A stretch of 59,080 nt of DNA from Acidimicrobiaceae bacterium (GTDB lineage Bacteria > Actinomycetota > Acidimicrobiia > Acidimicrobiales > Ilumatobacteraceae), in NCBI GenBank assembly GCA_003569125.1, contig BGOG01000009.1, positions 1 through 59,080 of the forward strand, in the 5' to 3' direction. The notes beneath the pieces were generated by a model that searched no databases, had not been told where the DNA came from, and saw only the letters and a list, made by a program, of their open reading frames with translations. Position numbers and translations under genes: made by a program. Shown here one piece after another: positions 40,437-51,833 of this stretch. How positions within the stretch are numbered: the first letter of the stretch is position 1; each line of letters begins with the position of its first letter.

Positions 40437-42167
40437 TCAATCGCATCGTCGGTTTGGCGGAATGCCTCCGTACTCTTCAACCGCTGACGAATACATGCCC
40501 GCAGGATACGCAGAAATTTTTCGAGTCACAGAGTCATATGCAACAAGTACACACGCGTTTGCATTTGCTGATCGCACAAGACTGATGTTGAGGGCCAGGG
40601 CGTCGCGCCTGATTTCATAAACCTTTCGAGATCCTGACTGCGTTTTGTCACGCGCGATCAAGAATGCTTGCCAAAACTCCGACGCACCCGTATATCCACC
40701 GGCTGGTGCCGACGCATTGAGATCATTAATCAAGATTGCGACGTCTTCTAGCGCCTGCGTTTCTGCTGCGTTCTTTGGGACTGTTGAAAGATCGGCGATA
40801 GCAACATATTTTTGACCCGTGTCATATTTTGCAAGAAGTGACTTGTTTCGAGCATCTGATTCGGCAGTCCATGTGTCATATTCAAAGCCCATCAACCGCG
40901 CAAATGATTGCTTAGTCTGATCTGAGGCGACGAACGCTTCATACTTGCTCATATCTGCCTTGCTGAGAAGTAACTCGCGTGTCAGCCAGCCCTGAATGTG
41001 GCCAACGCCAGGCGCCAATTGACATGGCATCCCGTAACGCGGATTGCCGTTCACGATTCCCTCCGACTTTTCGGAAGCCTTCAAGCCGAATTCAAATGAG
41101 CCTTCGTAATCAGCAAGTTCGCTCACCCAAAATGCCCACTGCTCAGAAAAATTGAACTCGGGCACTTTGAAGTACTCCATCATCGCCAACGTCCACGCCC
41201 AACCCGATGATTCGTTAAACCAACAATTGCCGGACATGTATTGACCCTCAGATTTTTTAATTTCAAAACGTGGAACCTCGTGCACCCACTCTCGGAGCCA
41301 ATCTTCAACTACTCGTTTCAGGCTCATGGCTTTCATAGTTGGTGTTTCGACAAAATTTGGCTTCATTAATATGAGACTCAGGTCGTAAGGAGAATTAATG
41401 CTGGCGTGCCCACCTCCGGGCGAATATTCCCATTTTGATTGCCGCCACTTAAACTCCCATTGAGCGCGCTCTTCCGACCTTGCCTGGTCGTATCGAGAAC
41501 CGAGCACCTCGCGCGCCGAGGCATACATGTATTGCGCCGTGGTTGCAAAGACGAAAGCAAAATCCAGCGGGTAGTAGGCGAATAAACCATTGATGCTTGA
41601 AATTATTTGTTTTTGAACATCCAAATCGGCTTGCCGATAACTCGATTCGACTTTCATAATCATTGGGCGATTATTCTTCGGCAGAGTTGGAACAACTTCG
41701 GCGAGCCACGCCACAATGCGTTTATGAGATGCAAGACTCACCTCGTCTGGTGCAACCGCCCATCGCTTGTCGCCGAATTTGTCGACACATACAACTTTGG
41801 TTCCGTCTGCTAACGCAGACATGGCTCCAGCGGTTTCACACTTCGATTTTTTCGCCGCCTCTGAAGTTGAGTTGTACAGTCGCCAATGACCAAGTTCAAT
41901 ACTTGATTTAGGAGCAGTGGTAGCCGTAGTAGACGTAGGAGTCGCAGTTGTCGTCTTTTTGCTCGCAATTTGCCACTTCAGGGTTTTTCCAACTTTGGTG
42001 CACGAATACGACACGCTTTTGACCACCCGCGTCGCTCCTGCCTTTGCGCACTTCGTCCCCTGAATCTGGAGCGAATTTGCCGCATCAACCGGCATCGCAA
42101 CCGAGATAATTGCAACCGGCATCACGGCACTAACTACCAGCCAAAGGGCAACTCGGTTTAGTCTCAT
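40437..42167 (-). CDS. Secreted protein of unknown function (576 residues)
   Basis: The signal peptide MRLNRVALWLVVSAVMPV plus AIISVAMPVDAANS ends at a probable AxA cleavage site near residue 30. After a short Cys/Lys-rich module (KCAKAGATRVVKSV-like, with CTKVGKTLKWQ) comes a Thr/Ala-rich linker (TTTATPTSTTATTAP), and then a large Trp/Tyr-rich domain of about 430 residues (AYYPLDFAFVFATTAQYMYAS, NCWFNESSGWAWTLAMMEYF). I see no HExxH, no kinase, esterase or glycosidase signature. The short Cys-module recurs further on (ADGTKVVCVDKFGDKRW). ATG 42167 is chosen for the signal peptide. Function unknown. Confidence 0.7.
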   Translation of the reverse strand: MRLNRVALWLVVSAVMPVAIISVAMPVDAANSLQIQGTKCAKAGATRVVKSVSYSCTKVGKTLKWQIASKKTTTATPTSTTATTAPKSSIELGHWRLYNSTSEAAKKSKCETAGAMSALADGTKVVCVDKFGDKRWAVAPDEVSLASHKRIVAWLAEVVPTLPKNNRPMIMKVESSYRQADLDVQKQIISSINGLFAYYPLDFAFVFATTAQYMYASAREVLGSRYDQARSEERAQWEFKWRQSKWEYSPGGGHASINSPYDLSLILMKPNFVETPTMKAMSLKRVVEDWLREWVHEVPRFEIKKSEGQYMSGNCWFNESSGWAWTLAMMEYFKVPEFNFSEQWAFWVSELADYEGSFEFGLKASEKSEGIVNGNPRYGMPCQLAPGVGHIQGWLTRELLLSKADMSKYEAFVASDQTKQSFARLMGFEYDTWTAESDARNKSLLAKYDTGQKYVAIADLSTVPKNAAETQALEDVAILINDLNASAPAGGYTGASEFWQAFLIARDKTQSGSRKVYEIRRDALALNISLVRSANANACVLVAYDSVTRKISAYPAGMYSSAVEEYGGIPPNRRCD

Positions 42168-42243
42168 AATCCACAGTAACGGCTGTCTCTCAAAAATGTG
42201 ACATAGCTCATAACAAGCCCTATTGTGGGGCAATGGCGGGTCA

Positions 42244-42711
42244 ATGACTGGCTGGTCTACCCATCAACAGTGTGAAGCAATGCTTGCATGGGTTCGATCT
42301 GAGGCAGGTCGTGATGCCGCCGCGCGACTCGTGCGTAAATACGGTTTGACCGAAGAGCCACTTGATCTAGTTTCAATCGCCAGCGAAAAAATCACTGTCT
42401 CGCTCAATCGCCGCACAGAACGCATCCCGAGTGTTGACACCAACGAAGATGCAACTAGATATGCCTATCGCACGATGTCGAATTTGGCGATCGACCTCGG
42501 TCGACGTCGTCGTAACGAGTCTTCAGCAATCTTTAGCATTGCCGCCATCGCCCCAACAACTATCGGAACCGAACAGACTGTCGTCTCACAAGTTTTTATC
42601 GAGGAACTTTTTTCTGCGCTGCATCGTGTGTCAAATAAAGGCTTTCAATGCCCAGCCTGTAACAACAAAATCACCTACGCGGCAGCCACCGAAGTTTACA
42701 TCTCGCCCTAA
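42244..42711 (+). CDS. Hypothetical protein, weakly sigma-70 region 2-like
   Basis: A 155-residue protein starting MTGWSTHQQCEAMLAWVRSE. The central LDLVSIASEKITVSLNRRTERIP, with YAYRTMSNLAIDLGRRRRNESS, is reminiscent of ECF sigma region 2 (helix 2.4 basic), but region 4 is missing; the end has a single CPAC pair and stops at EVYISP. The same strand continues open in another frame after 42720, so a frame break is possible and the true protein may be longer. ATG 42244 is preferred over a TTG at 42223. It could be a degenerate sigma factor, a DNA-binding protein or neither. Confidence 0.42.
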   Translation: MTGWSTHQQCEAMLAWVRSEAGRDAAARLVRKYGLTEEPLDLVSIASEKITVSLNRRTERIPSVDTNEDATRYAYRTMSNLAIDLGRRRRNESSAIFSIAAIAPTTIGTEQTVVSQVFIEELFSALHRVSNKGFQCPACNNKITYAAATEVYISP

Positions 42712-42965
42712 TCGAAGGCAGCGATGGATACATGCTTCCATCGAGACCCACTCTTTCTGGATATTGCATCGCGTTCGACACTAGAGTAAAACATGTGCAA
42801 GAACGTCGCCATAAATATCAACCCCGGAAGTTTGAAGACAATCCGTTGGTAGTCGTACTTAAATTCGCGAGTCATCCCGATACTTTTACTGTTTGCGAGC
42901 TCGACGGCAATATTCTCGTGAGCAACGCCCTTGGCAATCATGCGGCAGATCGAATACTAGTCAGT
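42712..42965. other. Intergenic or unresolved stretch
   Basis: This 250-base interval has one long open frame on the plus strand that runs into the FAD oxidoreductase in the same frame, but its sequence (VQERRHKYQPRKFEDN) resembles no family. A frame on the minus strand is also open. I see no hairpin, tRNA or clear promoter and cannot decide whether it is coding. Confidence 0.35.
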
Positions 42966-44302
42966 ATGGCATCCGAAAAACATTCCGTAATTGTCGTCGG
43001 AGCAGGATTGCCCGGCATCACTGCGAGTCTTGCGCTCGCAAAAAGTGGGAGCGATGTGACACTTATAGATTCAGAGCCAACAATCGGTGGCCTCCTCCGC
43101 TCATATGAAGTTGACGGATTCATCTTTGATTTTGGGACACACTTCGCGAGTTACACTGGTGTCGACGAAATAGATGAGTTGCTTTCGGTGTTAATGAATC
43201 GGAATGGGTGAAATTCCCTGTTTTACGTGCGGGAAATTTTTGGAATGGAATTCTAAATAGTGCAAGCGAAAATCCAGATCTCAACACTCTCGGAACGGAG
43301 AGGCACAACCAGTGCCTTGCCGATATGTTGCTGTCTACCGGATGGCACGAGGCGCGAAATCCTAGTAACGCTCAGGAGTACCTCCTCGCGGAGTATGGTC
43401 AACATTTGGTTGCAGAGTTCTTTGATCCCGTTTTTAAGAAGTTGACAGGTTTATCATCCAAAACACTGCACTTCAATGCCAACCTACTTTTCGGGCTCAA
43501 CGTTTTGCTGTACTTGACGCCCAAGCGACTCTTGAACTCAAATGTTCCAACCGCTACGATCTGAGAGTTGCGTTCCACCACCGCGATCACTCACCCCATC
43601 ACAAAGAGTCCCTATATCCTCGAGCCGGTGGAATAGGTAAATGGGTTGAACAGCTTGAGGACAAATTACGAACATCTGGCGTTCAAGTCATCACTAGTGC
43701 AAGAATAGAAAAATTGAAATCGACGATAATAGAGTTAAAGGCTTAGTGCTTGATGGTGCTGAGCTGGAACTTGACTCGCTAATTTGGGGGGTCTCCCTGA
43801 ACAGTTCTGTAAGTTGGCAGAGATCCAAATCGCCTCTGCCAAACCTTCCAACCGAAGTTCAGTACTGGTAGGTCTGGAATTTGATCAAAACTTCCTTACT
43901 GATTGTCACTATGTGACAATCTTTGACACTAAATTCGCAGCATTTCGAATAACTTTTTACTCTAACTTTTCAACTCACTTATTAGGAAGATACGGGGCAA
44001 CAGTTGAGTTTCTGGTCGATCCTGACGAGGTTTCAAATTGTGACTGGACCTTGCTTGCCGAATCCGAGATGCGAAAACTTGGAGTAGTAAGTGATCGAGC
44101 AAATGTGAAGTCTCGACACGAAAAAATCATTTGGAATAGTTTTCCCATCCAGTCAAACGAATCGATAGCAGCCACTGCGACTCAGGTTAAGCGAATTCAG
44201 GATTATTCAAATGTGAGACTAATTGGTCGTAGCAGTGGGAATGGGTGGCTTTTAAATGACTTAATCACAAACGCATATAGTGAGGCTTTAAAGACGTTAT
44301 AA
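42966..44302 (+). pseudogene. FAD-dependent amine-oxidase/UGM-like oxidoreductase, several frame breaks
   Basis: The frames join into one protein of about 440 residues of the protoporphyrinogen-oxidase-like/UDP-galactopyranose-mutase type. It starts MASEKHSVIVVGAGLPGITA with the GxGxxG FAD site and has a YPRAGGIGKWVEQLEDKL block and an acidic-aromatic C-terminal part. Four one-base steps are needed: near 43193, about 43485, an A5 run (43709-43713) and a G6 run (43786-43791); the last two and the first fit missing bases in homopolymers. Gene decay or low sequence quality are both possible. The substrate is unknown; nearby genes do not tell. Confidence 0.62.
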
Positions 44303-44563
44303 AAGCCATTTTTTTCGAGAGAAGTATTATTGGCAACAATTGGGACTCGCTACAGCCAAACTACTGAGTTAGGCACCACAAAAAAGGACCTGGTTTTGAA
44401 TTTACCGACGAAATTAATTCAAACCGGCTTACCAGAGAAGTTTCATAAAATTTAAGCGAACTCGGGTGTGACAATAACTTGGCGATCTTCAGACCAGCTC
44501 TTAAATTTATGCTCGTTAAAGAATCACCCTCACTCGCCACCTCAAAATTGAGTGAACTGAGTG
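44303..44563. other. Non-coding spacer
   Basis: The 260-base gap between the broken oxidoreductase and the convergent SDR gene holds no convincing frame, tRNA or strong hairpin. It has several short A and T runs. It is AT-rich relative to the flanks. Confidence 0.5.
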
Positions 44564-45346
44564 TTAGCGGCGGCGGGTGGGGAGAGCGGTGATGCGGCGC
44601 ACGAGAGCACGCGGTGATGCACCCGAGAATGCCGAGACGCCTTTGTAAAGAGCGCCAGGGATGCATAGTGCTTTGCCGCGTGTCACAGCGCGCAAGCCTT
44701 CGCGTGCGACATCTGTGGCTTCGAGCCACGCAAAGTTCGGCACCTGGCTGGCAATGCTGTTCGTGCCAGAAACTTCAGAGAACTCAGTTCGTGTAAAACC
44801 GGGACACAACGCAGTGACTCGCACACCAGTGCCCCGCAGTTCTTCGTGCAGCGCTTCGGTGAAGCTCGTGACATAAGCCTTGGTCGCCGAATAAACGGCC
44901 GAGCCAGGACCAGGTTGAAAACTCGCGACGCTTGAAACATTCAAAATGTAACCGCGACCTTGAGGCACCATTAATTTCGCTGCGGCGTGCGACAAACGAG
45001 TTAGCGCCAAAACGTTCAAGTTTATTTCGCGCGAGAGACGATCAAGATCAATTTCGTGCATCAAACCCGATGAGCCAAAACCGGCATTGTTCACCACTAG
45101 GTCGATCGGTGTTTTCGTCGAATCAGTGATCCGCGCTTCAACCAAACCAACACCATCAATAGTTGATAAGTCGGCAACTATCACTTCAACATTTTTAAAT
45201 CGCGCCGCCAATGACTCAAGTCGATCAGCACGGCGCGCAACCAAGACGAGAGACACACCAGACATTCCGAGTTGAACCGCAATTTCTTGGCCAATGCCGC
45301 TCGACGCACCGGTTACCAAAGCGCAGGTAAACGGATATTTTGCCAT
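44564..45346 (-). CDS. Short-chain dehydrogenase/reductase
   Basis: A 260-residue classical SDR. The cofactor site is LVTGASSGIGQEIAVQL (TGxxxGxG), NNAGFGSSG follows, and the catalytic Ser and Tyr-x3-Lys are in LNVSSVASFQPGPGSAVYSATKAY. The acidic end after ARRADR suggests NADP preference, as an Arg follows strand 2. It lies 11 bases after atpC on the same strand and is probably read through from the atp operon. The substrate is unknown. Confidence 0.86.
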   Translation of the reverse strand: MAKYPFTCALVTGASSGIGQEIAVQLGMSGVSLVLVARRADRLESLAARFKNVEVIVADLSTIDGVGLVEARITDSTKTPIDLVVNNAGFGSSGLMHEIDLDRLSREINLNVLALTRLSHAAAKLMVPQGRGYILNVSSVASFQPGPGSAVYSATKAYVTSFTEALHEELRGTGVRVTALCPGFTRTEFSEVSGTNSIASQVPNFAWLEATDVAREGLRAVTRGKALCIPGALYKGVSAFSGASPRALVRRITALPTRRR

Positions 45347-45357
45347 GACAACGCTCG

Positions 45358-45795
45358 CTAGTGAGCAGAACCAGCTGAACTACTCGAATTTGGTAAACCA
45401 CCAGCAGCAGCCAAACGAGCATGTGCACGTCGCAAATCTGCTTCGACCGTCGCATCGTGCTCGCCACGCATCGCTTCTTGCGCACGCTCTTGGGCCGCAC
45501 GCGCACGCGCGACATCGATGCTCTCGGCGAGTTCAGCGCTGTCAGACAAAATCGTCACATGATCAGGTGCAACATCAACGAAGCCACCATGCACGGCGAC
45601 GTCTTGCACTTTGCCATCGGTCATATAAATGCGAGTGTGGTTTTCGACAAGCGCACCCAAAAAAGTCGCGTGCCCAGGCAAGAAAGCAATTTCGCCGCCT
45701 TGCAAAGTGCGCGTGATTACTTGGCGTGCTTCACCCGAGAACAAAACGCGCTCTGGTGAAACCACCTCGACTTTGAGTGAACTTGTCTCTGCCAT
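45358..45795 (-). CDS. atpC: F-type ATP synthase epsilon subunit
   Basis: A 145-residue protein with the N-terminal beta sandwich (KVEVVSPERVLFSGEARQVI, FLPGHATFLGALVENH) and a C-terminal helical hairpin rich in Ala/Glu/Arg (AESIDVARARAAQERAQEAMRGEHD). It links the gamma rotor to the c-ring and can inhibit ATP hydrolysis. It is the last gene of the atp operon, just after atpD. Confidence 0.93.
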   Translation of the reverse strand: MAETSSLKVEVVSPERVLFSGEARQVITRTLQGGEIAFLPGHATFLGALVENHTRIYMTDGKVQDVAVHGGFVDVAPDHVTILSDSAELAESIDVARARAAQERAQEAMRGEHDATVEADLRRAHARLAAAGGLPNSSSSAGSAH

Positions 45796-45807
45796 GACTG
45801 GTGAAAC

Positions 45808-47256
<1,449 letters not shown>

Positions 47257-47291
47257 TTAATTTCGCTTAAAACTTTTTAACTACTAACTAG

Positions 47292-48215
47292 CTAATTCAC
47301 TGACATTTCGCGAACAACATCGACATCATCAGAACCCAGCGCCTCGGCACCACTGACGATCTCCATGATTTCTGTCGTAATCGAATCTTGACGCGCACGG
47401 TTCATGATGCGCGAAAGATTTTTAATTAATTCTTCGGCGTTATCGGTTGCTGATTTCATGGCGCGCTGGCGAAATGCGTGCTCACTGGCCGCCGCGTTGA
47501 GTAGAGCCGCGTAAATACGGGCTTCAACATAACGAGGAAGCAATGTTGTGAGAATTACATCTGGATCTGGTTCAAACTCGTAGTTGCCACCCGCAGCAGA
47601 CTTGCCATCGCCACCAGCGACAACTTCGCGTTCAAGCGGCACGAGCGGACGACGCACGACTTCTTGTCGACCAGATGAGACGAATCGAGTGTAAACAAGT
47701 TCAACTCGATCAACTTCGCCACTCAAATATAAATCAACGACAAACTGCCCGATCGCTTTGGCGTCTTCATATTTTGGTGCGTCAGAAAAACCAGTGAAAC
47801 TTTTCGAAGTTTTATACATCCGAAATCTGAAATAATTTTCTGCTTTGCGACCGACCGGTACGACCAAATAATTTTTTGATGCCAAGACATCTGCTTTGAC
47901 TTCGCCTTCGGTTGCTCGCAATACACCTGCGTTGTACCCGCCACACAGGCCACGGTCTGCAGTTATCGCGACGTAACAGGTTGTGCGAATCTCGTCGCGC
48001 GCCTTAAGAAATGCCGACGAATTGCCAGCACCACCCGCAGCCAAGTCTTTGACAACTTCTGTAATCCGCTCGCTGTATGGCACAGCGGCGGCGACTCGCT
48101 GTTGTGCTTTGACGATGCGTGAACCAGCGATGAGTTCCATTGCGCGCGTGATCTTCTTGGTTGCCTGAACCGATCTGATCCGACTGCGCAAAATGCGCTC
48201 TTGCCCGCCCGCCAT
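47292..48215 (-). CDS. atpG: F-type ATP synthase gamma subunit
   Basis: A 307-residue rotor subunit. It starts AGGQERILRSRIRSVQATKKITRAMELI and ends RARQDSITTEIMEIVSGAEAL, the two ends of the coiled coil that turns inside alpha3beta3. A Gly-rich insertion (VAGGDGKSAAGGNYEFEPDP) in the middle lengthens it slightly compared with E. coli. Its stop is followed by a short TAG/TAA-rich run. Confidence 0.95.
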   Translation of the reverse strand: MAGGQERILRSRIRSVQATKKITRAMELIAGSRIVKAQQRVAAAVPYSERITEVVKDLAAGGAGNSSAFLKARDEIRTTCYVAITADRGLCGGYNAGVLRATEGEVKADVLASKNYLVVPVGRKAENYFRFRMYKTSKSFTGFSDAPKYEDAKAIGQFVVDLYLSGEVDRVELVYTRFVSSGRQEVVRRPLVPLEREVVAGGDGKSAAGGNYEFEPDPDVILTTLLPRYVEARIYAALLNAAASEHAFRQRAMKSATDNAEELIKNLSRIMNRARQDSITTEIMEIVSGAEALGSDDVDVVREMSVN

Positions 48216-48227
48216 TTTTGTTTAGAC

Positions 48228-49826
48228 CTACTCTGTTGCGAGCGTTTTTGCGCTCGCCGCTTCGCCAGTTTCGCCGGCATCAGTCTTGGTTGGGTCTGCA
48301 GCGCCAGTTTTTTTAGTCGGCACGAATGCATCTTTGAACGCACCGACGATTGTTGCCAAATCTTTTGGAACATCGGCTTTTGGTTCTTGACGAATGCCCG
48401 AGAGCAAACCGCCGTGCCGCGAGCGCATGTGCTCAAGAAGTTCGTTCTCGAAGCGACGCACATCGGCAACTGGAATCGTGTCTAAGTAACCCTTGGTGCC
48501 GGCGAAAATCGAAACGACTTGCTCTTCGACTGGCATCGGTGAGTTGAGCGGTTGCTTGAGCAACTCAACCAAGCGATAACCACGCTCGAGTTGTGCTTTT
48601 GAGATCGCGTCGAGTTCGCTACCAAAAGTTGCAAAAGCCTCGAGTTCACGAAACTGCGCAAGATCGAGTTTGAGAGTACCCGAAACGCTCTTCATCGATT
48701 TGATTTGAGCGGCACCGCCTACACGGCTAACCGAAATACCTACGTCAACGGCTGGTCGAACACCAGACTTGAACAAGTTGTCCTGCAAATAAACCTGACC
48801 GTCGGTGATCGAGATCACGTTCGTCGGAATATACGCCGACACGTCACCAGCTTTTGTTTCGATAACCGGCAACGCAGTCAACGAACCGGCACCGCGCTCA
48901 TCGCTGAGTTTCGCAGCACGCTCGAGCAAACGACTGTGCAGGTAGAACACGTCACCTGGGTAAGCCTCACGACCTGGCGGACGACGCAACAACAATGCAA
49001 TCTGTCGGTAAGCCTCTGCTTGTTTCGACAAGTCGTCGTACACGACAAGCGCGTGCTCGCCGTTCTCCATCCACTGTTGACCGATTGCGCAACCTGCATA
49101 CGGTGCCAAGTATTTAAACGGTGCAGGATTTGAAGCGGGTGCTGCAACAACAACTGTGTATTCAAGTGCTCCGTATTGGCGCAGAACTTCTACAGTTTGC
49201 GCAATCGTCGAACCTTTTTGACCAATCGCTACATAGATGCACTTCACGCCAAGACCGCGCTGATTAAGAATCGTGTCGATGGCGATTGTCGTTTTGCCAG
49301 TTTTACGGTCACCGATGATTAGTTCGCGTTGTCCACGACCAATTGGCGTCATCGCATCAATCGCTTTGATGCCCGTTTGTAGCGGCTCGTGCACCGGCTT
49401 GCGACCCATGATGCCAGGCGCTTGAACTTCAACACGGCGCATAGTTGCACCAACGATTTCGCCCTTGCCATCGATCGGCTGACCCAGCGCGTTGACAACA
49501 CGACCAAGCATCGCGTCACCGACTGGCACCGACAAAATTCGACCAGTTGCTTTAACAGTTTGGTTTTCTTCGATTGCTTCTGCTTCACCGAGCACGACAA
49601 CACCAATTGAGTCTTCGTCTAAGTTCAACGCAAGACCAACGGTGCCGTCTTCGAATTCGAGCAACTCATTGACGGCGCAATCTGGCAGACCGCTGACGCG
49701 AGCGATGCCGTCGCCTACTTCTGTGACACGGCCAACCGTGCGCGCTTCGACCGAAGGCTTGTAGCCCTCGAGTCCTTTGGTGATTGCCGCTGCGATGTCA
49801 TTCGCAGAGAGTGTGAGTTCAGCCAT
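48228..49826 (-). CDS. atpA: F-type ATP synthase alpha subunit
   Basis: A 532-residue non-catalytic nucleotide-binding subunit. Walker A is [15 protein letters not shown]; the [21 protein letters not shown] and [21 protein letters not shown] blocks are intact, and [15 protein letters not shown] carries the arginine finger. A 25-residue Ala/Thr-rich tail ([17 protein letters not shown]) extends the C terminus. An AGGAC site precedes the ATG. Confidence 0.96.
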   Translation of the reverse strand: MAELTLSANDIAAAITKGLEGYKPSVEARTVGRVTEVGDGIARVSGLPDCAVNELLEFEDGTVGLALNLDEDSIGVVVLGEAEAIEENQTVKATGRILSVPVGDAMLGRVVNALGQPIDGKGEIVGATMRRVEVQAPGIMGRKPVHEPLQTGIKAIDAMTPIGRGQRELIIGDRKTGKTTIAIDTILNQRGLGVKCIYVAIGQKGSTIAQTVEVLRQYGALEYTVVVAAPASNPAPFKYLAPYAGCAIGQQWMENGEHALVVYDDLSKQAEAYRQIALLLRRPPGREAYPGDVFYLHSRLLERAAKLSDERGAGSLTALPVIETKAGDVSAYIPTNVISITDGQVYLQDNLFKSGVRPAVDVGISVSRVGGAAQIKSMKSVSGTLKLDLAQFRELEAFATFGSELDAISKAQLERGYRLVELLKQPLNSPMPVEEQVVSIFAGTKGYLDTIPVADVRRFENELLEHMRSRHGGLLSGIRQEPKADVPKDLATIVGAFKDAFVPTKKTGAADPTKTDAGETGEAASAKTLATE

Positions 49827-49852
49827 TTTGTGTATGTCCTTTCAGAAATATT

Positions 49853-50380
49853 TCAGATTCGGGTCTTAAGTTGTTCAAGTCGGGTACGAACTGTGTCATC
49901 AATAACTTCATCGCCGACTGTTGCGACCAAACCACCAAGCACCGATGGATCAACCACGACTTTGAGATTGAGTTTGCGGCCAGTTGATTTGCTTAACGCC
50001 TCGGCCAGTCGTTTCGTCTGATCATCAGACAAAGCAACCGCACTGCGAACTTCGGCGACTTCGCGTTGTTGCTCACTTGATGCACGCTGCACAAGACGAT
50101 CAACGATTGCCGGAAGCTCACGTCCGCGACCAGCGCCAATAATCAGCGACACGAGTTGAATCGTCGTGTTGCTGGCTTTGCCACCAAGTAATTCTTCGAC
50201 CACTTGTTGACGGCGTGCAGCCGGAATGCTCGCATCGGTCAATGTGCTGCGCAACTTTTCGTTGGCTTCGATCGCGCGAGCCATGCGAAACAGTTCGTCT
50301 TCAACAATTTGTAGATTTCCTTCGGCTTGAGCAACTTCGAAAAGTGCTCGGCTGTATGCCTCGATCCGCGCGTCGCTCAT
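49853..50380 (-). CDS. atpH: F-type ATP synthase delta subunit
   Basis: A 175-residue peripheral-stalk protein (OSCP-type): RIEAYSRALFEVAQAEGN at the start, then LLGGKASNTTIQLVSLIIGAGR in the middle and the VVDPSVLGGLVATVGDEVIDDTVRTRLEQLK end. It joins the b/b' stalk to the top of alpha3beta3. Its start overlaps the atpF stop (ATGA). Confidence 0.93.
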   Translation of the reverse strand: MSDARIEAYSRALFEVAQAEGNLQIVEDELFRMARAIEANEKLRSTLTDASIPAARRQQVVEELLGGKASNTTIQLVSLIIGAGRGRELPAIVDRLVQRASSEQQREVAEVRSAVALSDDQTKRLAEALSKSTGRKLNLKVVVDPSVLGGLVATVGDEVIDDTVRTRLEQLKTRI

Positions 50381-50922
50381 TTTGATGCTCCAACACTCTT
50401 GATAAAACCTTCAATCAAATCTTGTTGAGCACGCTCGTTGAGGCTTGCCGCAACAGCAGAAGATATCGCCGCACTAGACAAGCGGGCAATTTCTCCACGA
50501 AGTTCTTCGCCACTTCGACCGCGGGCCGCTGCAAGATCGGCGACTGCTTTTGCCTCGAGTTCGGCGACCTCTTTTAACAGTCGAGCCCGACCGTCAGCGA
50601 TAATCGCCGTCGCCTGCGCATCGGCTTCTGCCAAAATCTTGCGTCGTTCAGACTCAATGTCACCGAGTGCCGTGCGGATACCCGAAGCATCCGACTCTGA
50701 CTTCGACCGAGCAGCAGCAGCACCATCAAGTTCTTTTTGAATCTTTGCGGTACGGGCGTTCATCGCCTTGACGATCATTGGCCAGCCAATTTTGTAGAGT
50801 CCGGCAAAGATTATGCACGAGGCGATGCCTCCATAAATAATTTCTGCTTTTTCTGGAAACAACCAGTGGTGTGTCTGGCTCGGGTCTTCGGATGCGATCA
50901 ACGCTGACAAAAATAATTTCAC
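50377..50922 (-). CDS. atpF: F-type ATP synthase b subunit
   Basis: A 181-residue stator subunit with an N-terminal membrane helix (about residues 31-51, GGIASCIIFAGLYKIGWPM) and a long charged coiled coil (RTAKIQKELDGAAAARSKS onwards). It overlaps atpH downstream and the b' gene upstream, both as ATGA. The sequence after the helix lacks similarity to the b' gene product beyond fold, so the two are paralogous stator arms. Confidence 0.88.
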   Translation of the reverse strand: MKLFLSALIASEDPSQTHHWLFPEKAEIIYGGIASCIIFAGLYKIGWPMIVKAMNARTAKIQKELDGAAAARSKSESDASGIRTALGDIESERRKILAEADAQATAIIADGRARLLKEVAELEAKAVADLAAARGRSGEELRGEIARLSSAAISSAVAASLNERAQQDLIEGFIKSVGASK

Positions 50923-51515
50923 GAACGATTTCCTTCCATTGCTTGCTGCACCGAGCGCGAAACAATTGCTGCGTCAGGAGACACCCCAACAGCAATTTGA
51001 GTCGCTCGAGTTGTCACGGCACCTACTGCAGTGACGATTTGGCTTTGCGCGGCCGCACGAGCAGCGGCAACTTCAGCCTCGGCCGCGGCGCGGCGTTGGG
51101 CGATCTGAGCGTTTACTTGAGCAACTTTTTCTTGACGCTCTTTGTCGAGAGTCTGGCGAGCAGCCTCAAGTCGACGCGACGCTTCACTACGAATTTCGGC
51201 AACCGCCGATTCGTATCGTGCGACATCTTGCTTTGCGCCATCACGAGTTGCTGATGCGTATTCATGATCTGCCTGGATCGACTCATATCGACTCGCCATA
51301 CCTTTTCGCACCTTGGGAACAAGGAACAAACGCATGAAGAACAGAAACACGATGAATGATCCAGCGCCCCATGCCAACTCTTTGATTTCAGGAGCGATCG
51401 GGTTCGGTCCAGCACTAACTGGTGCACCCTCTTCACTGCCAGTCTCAGCAGATACGACGTCGAACGTGACGCGCACTTGCGCAGATGAATTGATGTTGAC
51501 AAACGCTGTGAGCAT
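50919..51515 (-). CDS. F-type ATP synthase second b-type (b') subunit
   Basis: A 198-residue protein with an extra-long N-terminal stretch (about 45 residues, with a Ser/Glu/Gly-rich part), one membrane helix (about 50-68, WGAGSFIVFLFFMRLFLVP) and an Ala/Arg/Glu coiled coil (QAEIRSEASRRLEAARQTL-like). Its position between c and b in the operon and its layout match the b' subunit known from plastids, cyanobacteria and some actinobacteria. It would pair with AtpF as a heterodimeric stalk. Confidence 0.82.
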   Translation of the reverse strand: MLTAFVNINSSAQVRVTFDVVSAETGSEEGAPVSAGPNPIAPEIKELAWGAGSFIVFLFFMRLFLVPKVRKGMASRYESIQADHEYASATRDGAKQDVARYESAVAEIRSEASRRLEAARQTLDKERQEKVAQVNAQIAQRRAAAEAEVAAARAAAQSQIVTAVGAVTTRATQIAVGVSPDAAIVSRSVQQAMEGNRS

Positions 51516-51523
51516 GAAGTCTC

Positions 51524-51826
<303 letters not shown>

Positions 51827-51833
51827 TTATGTA

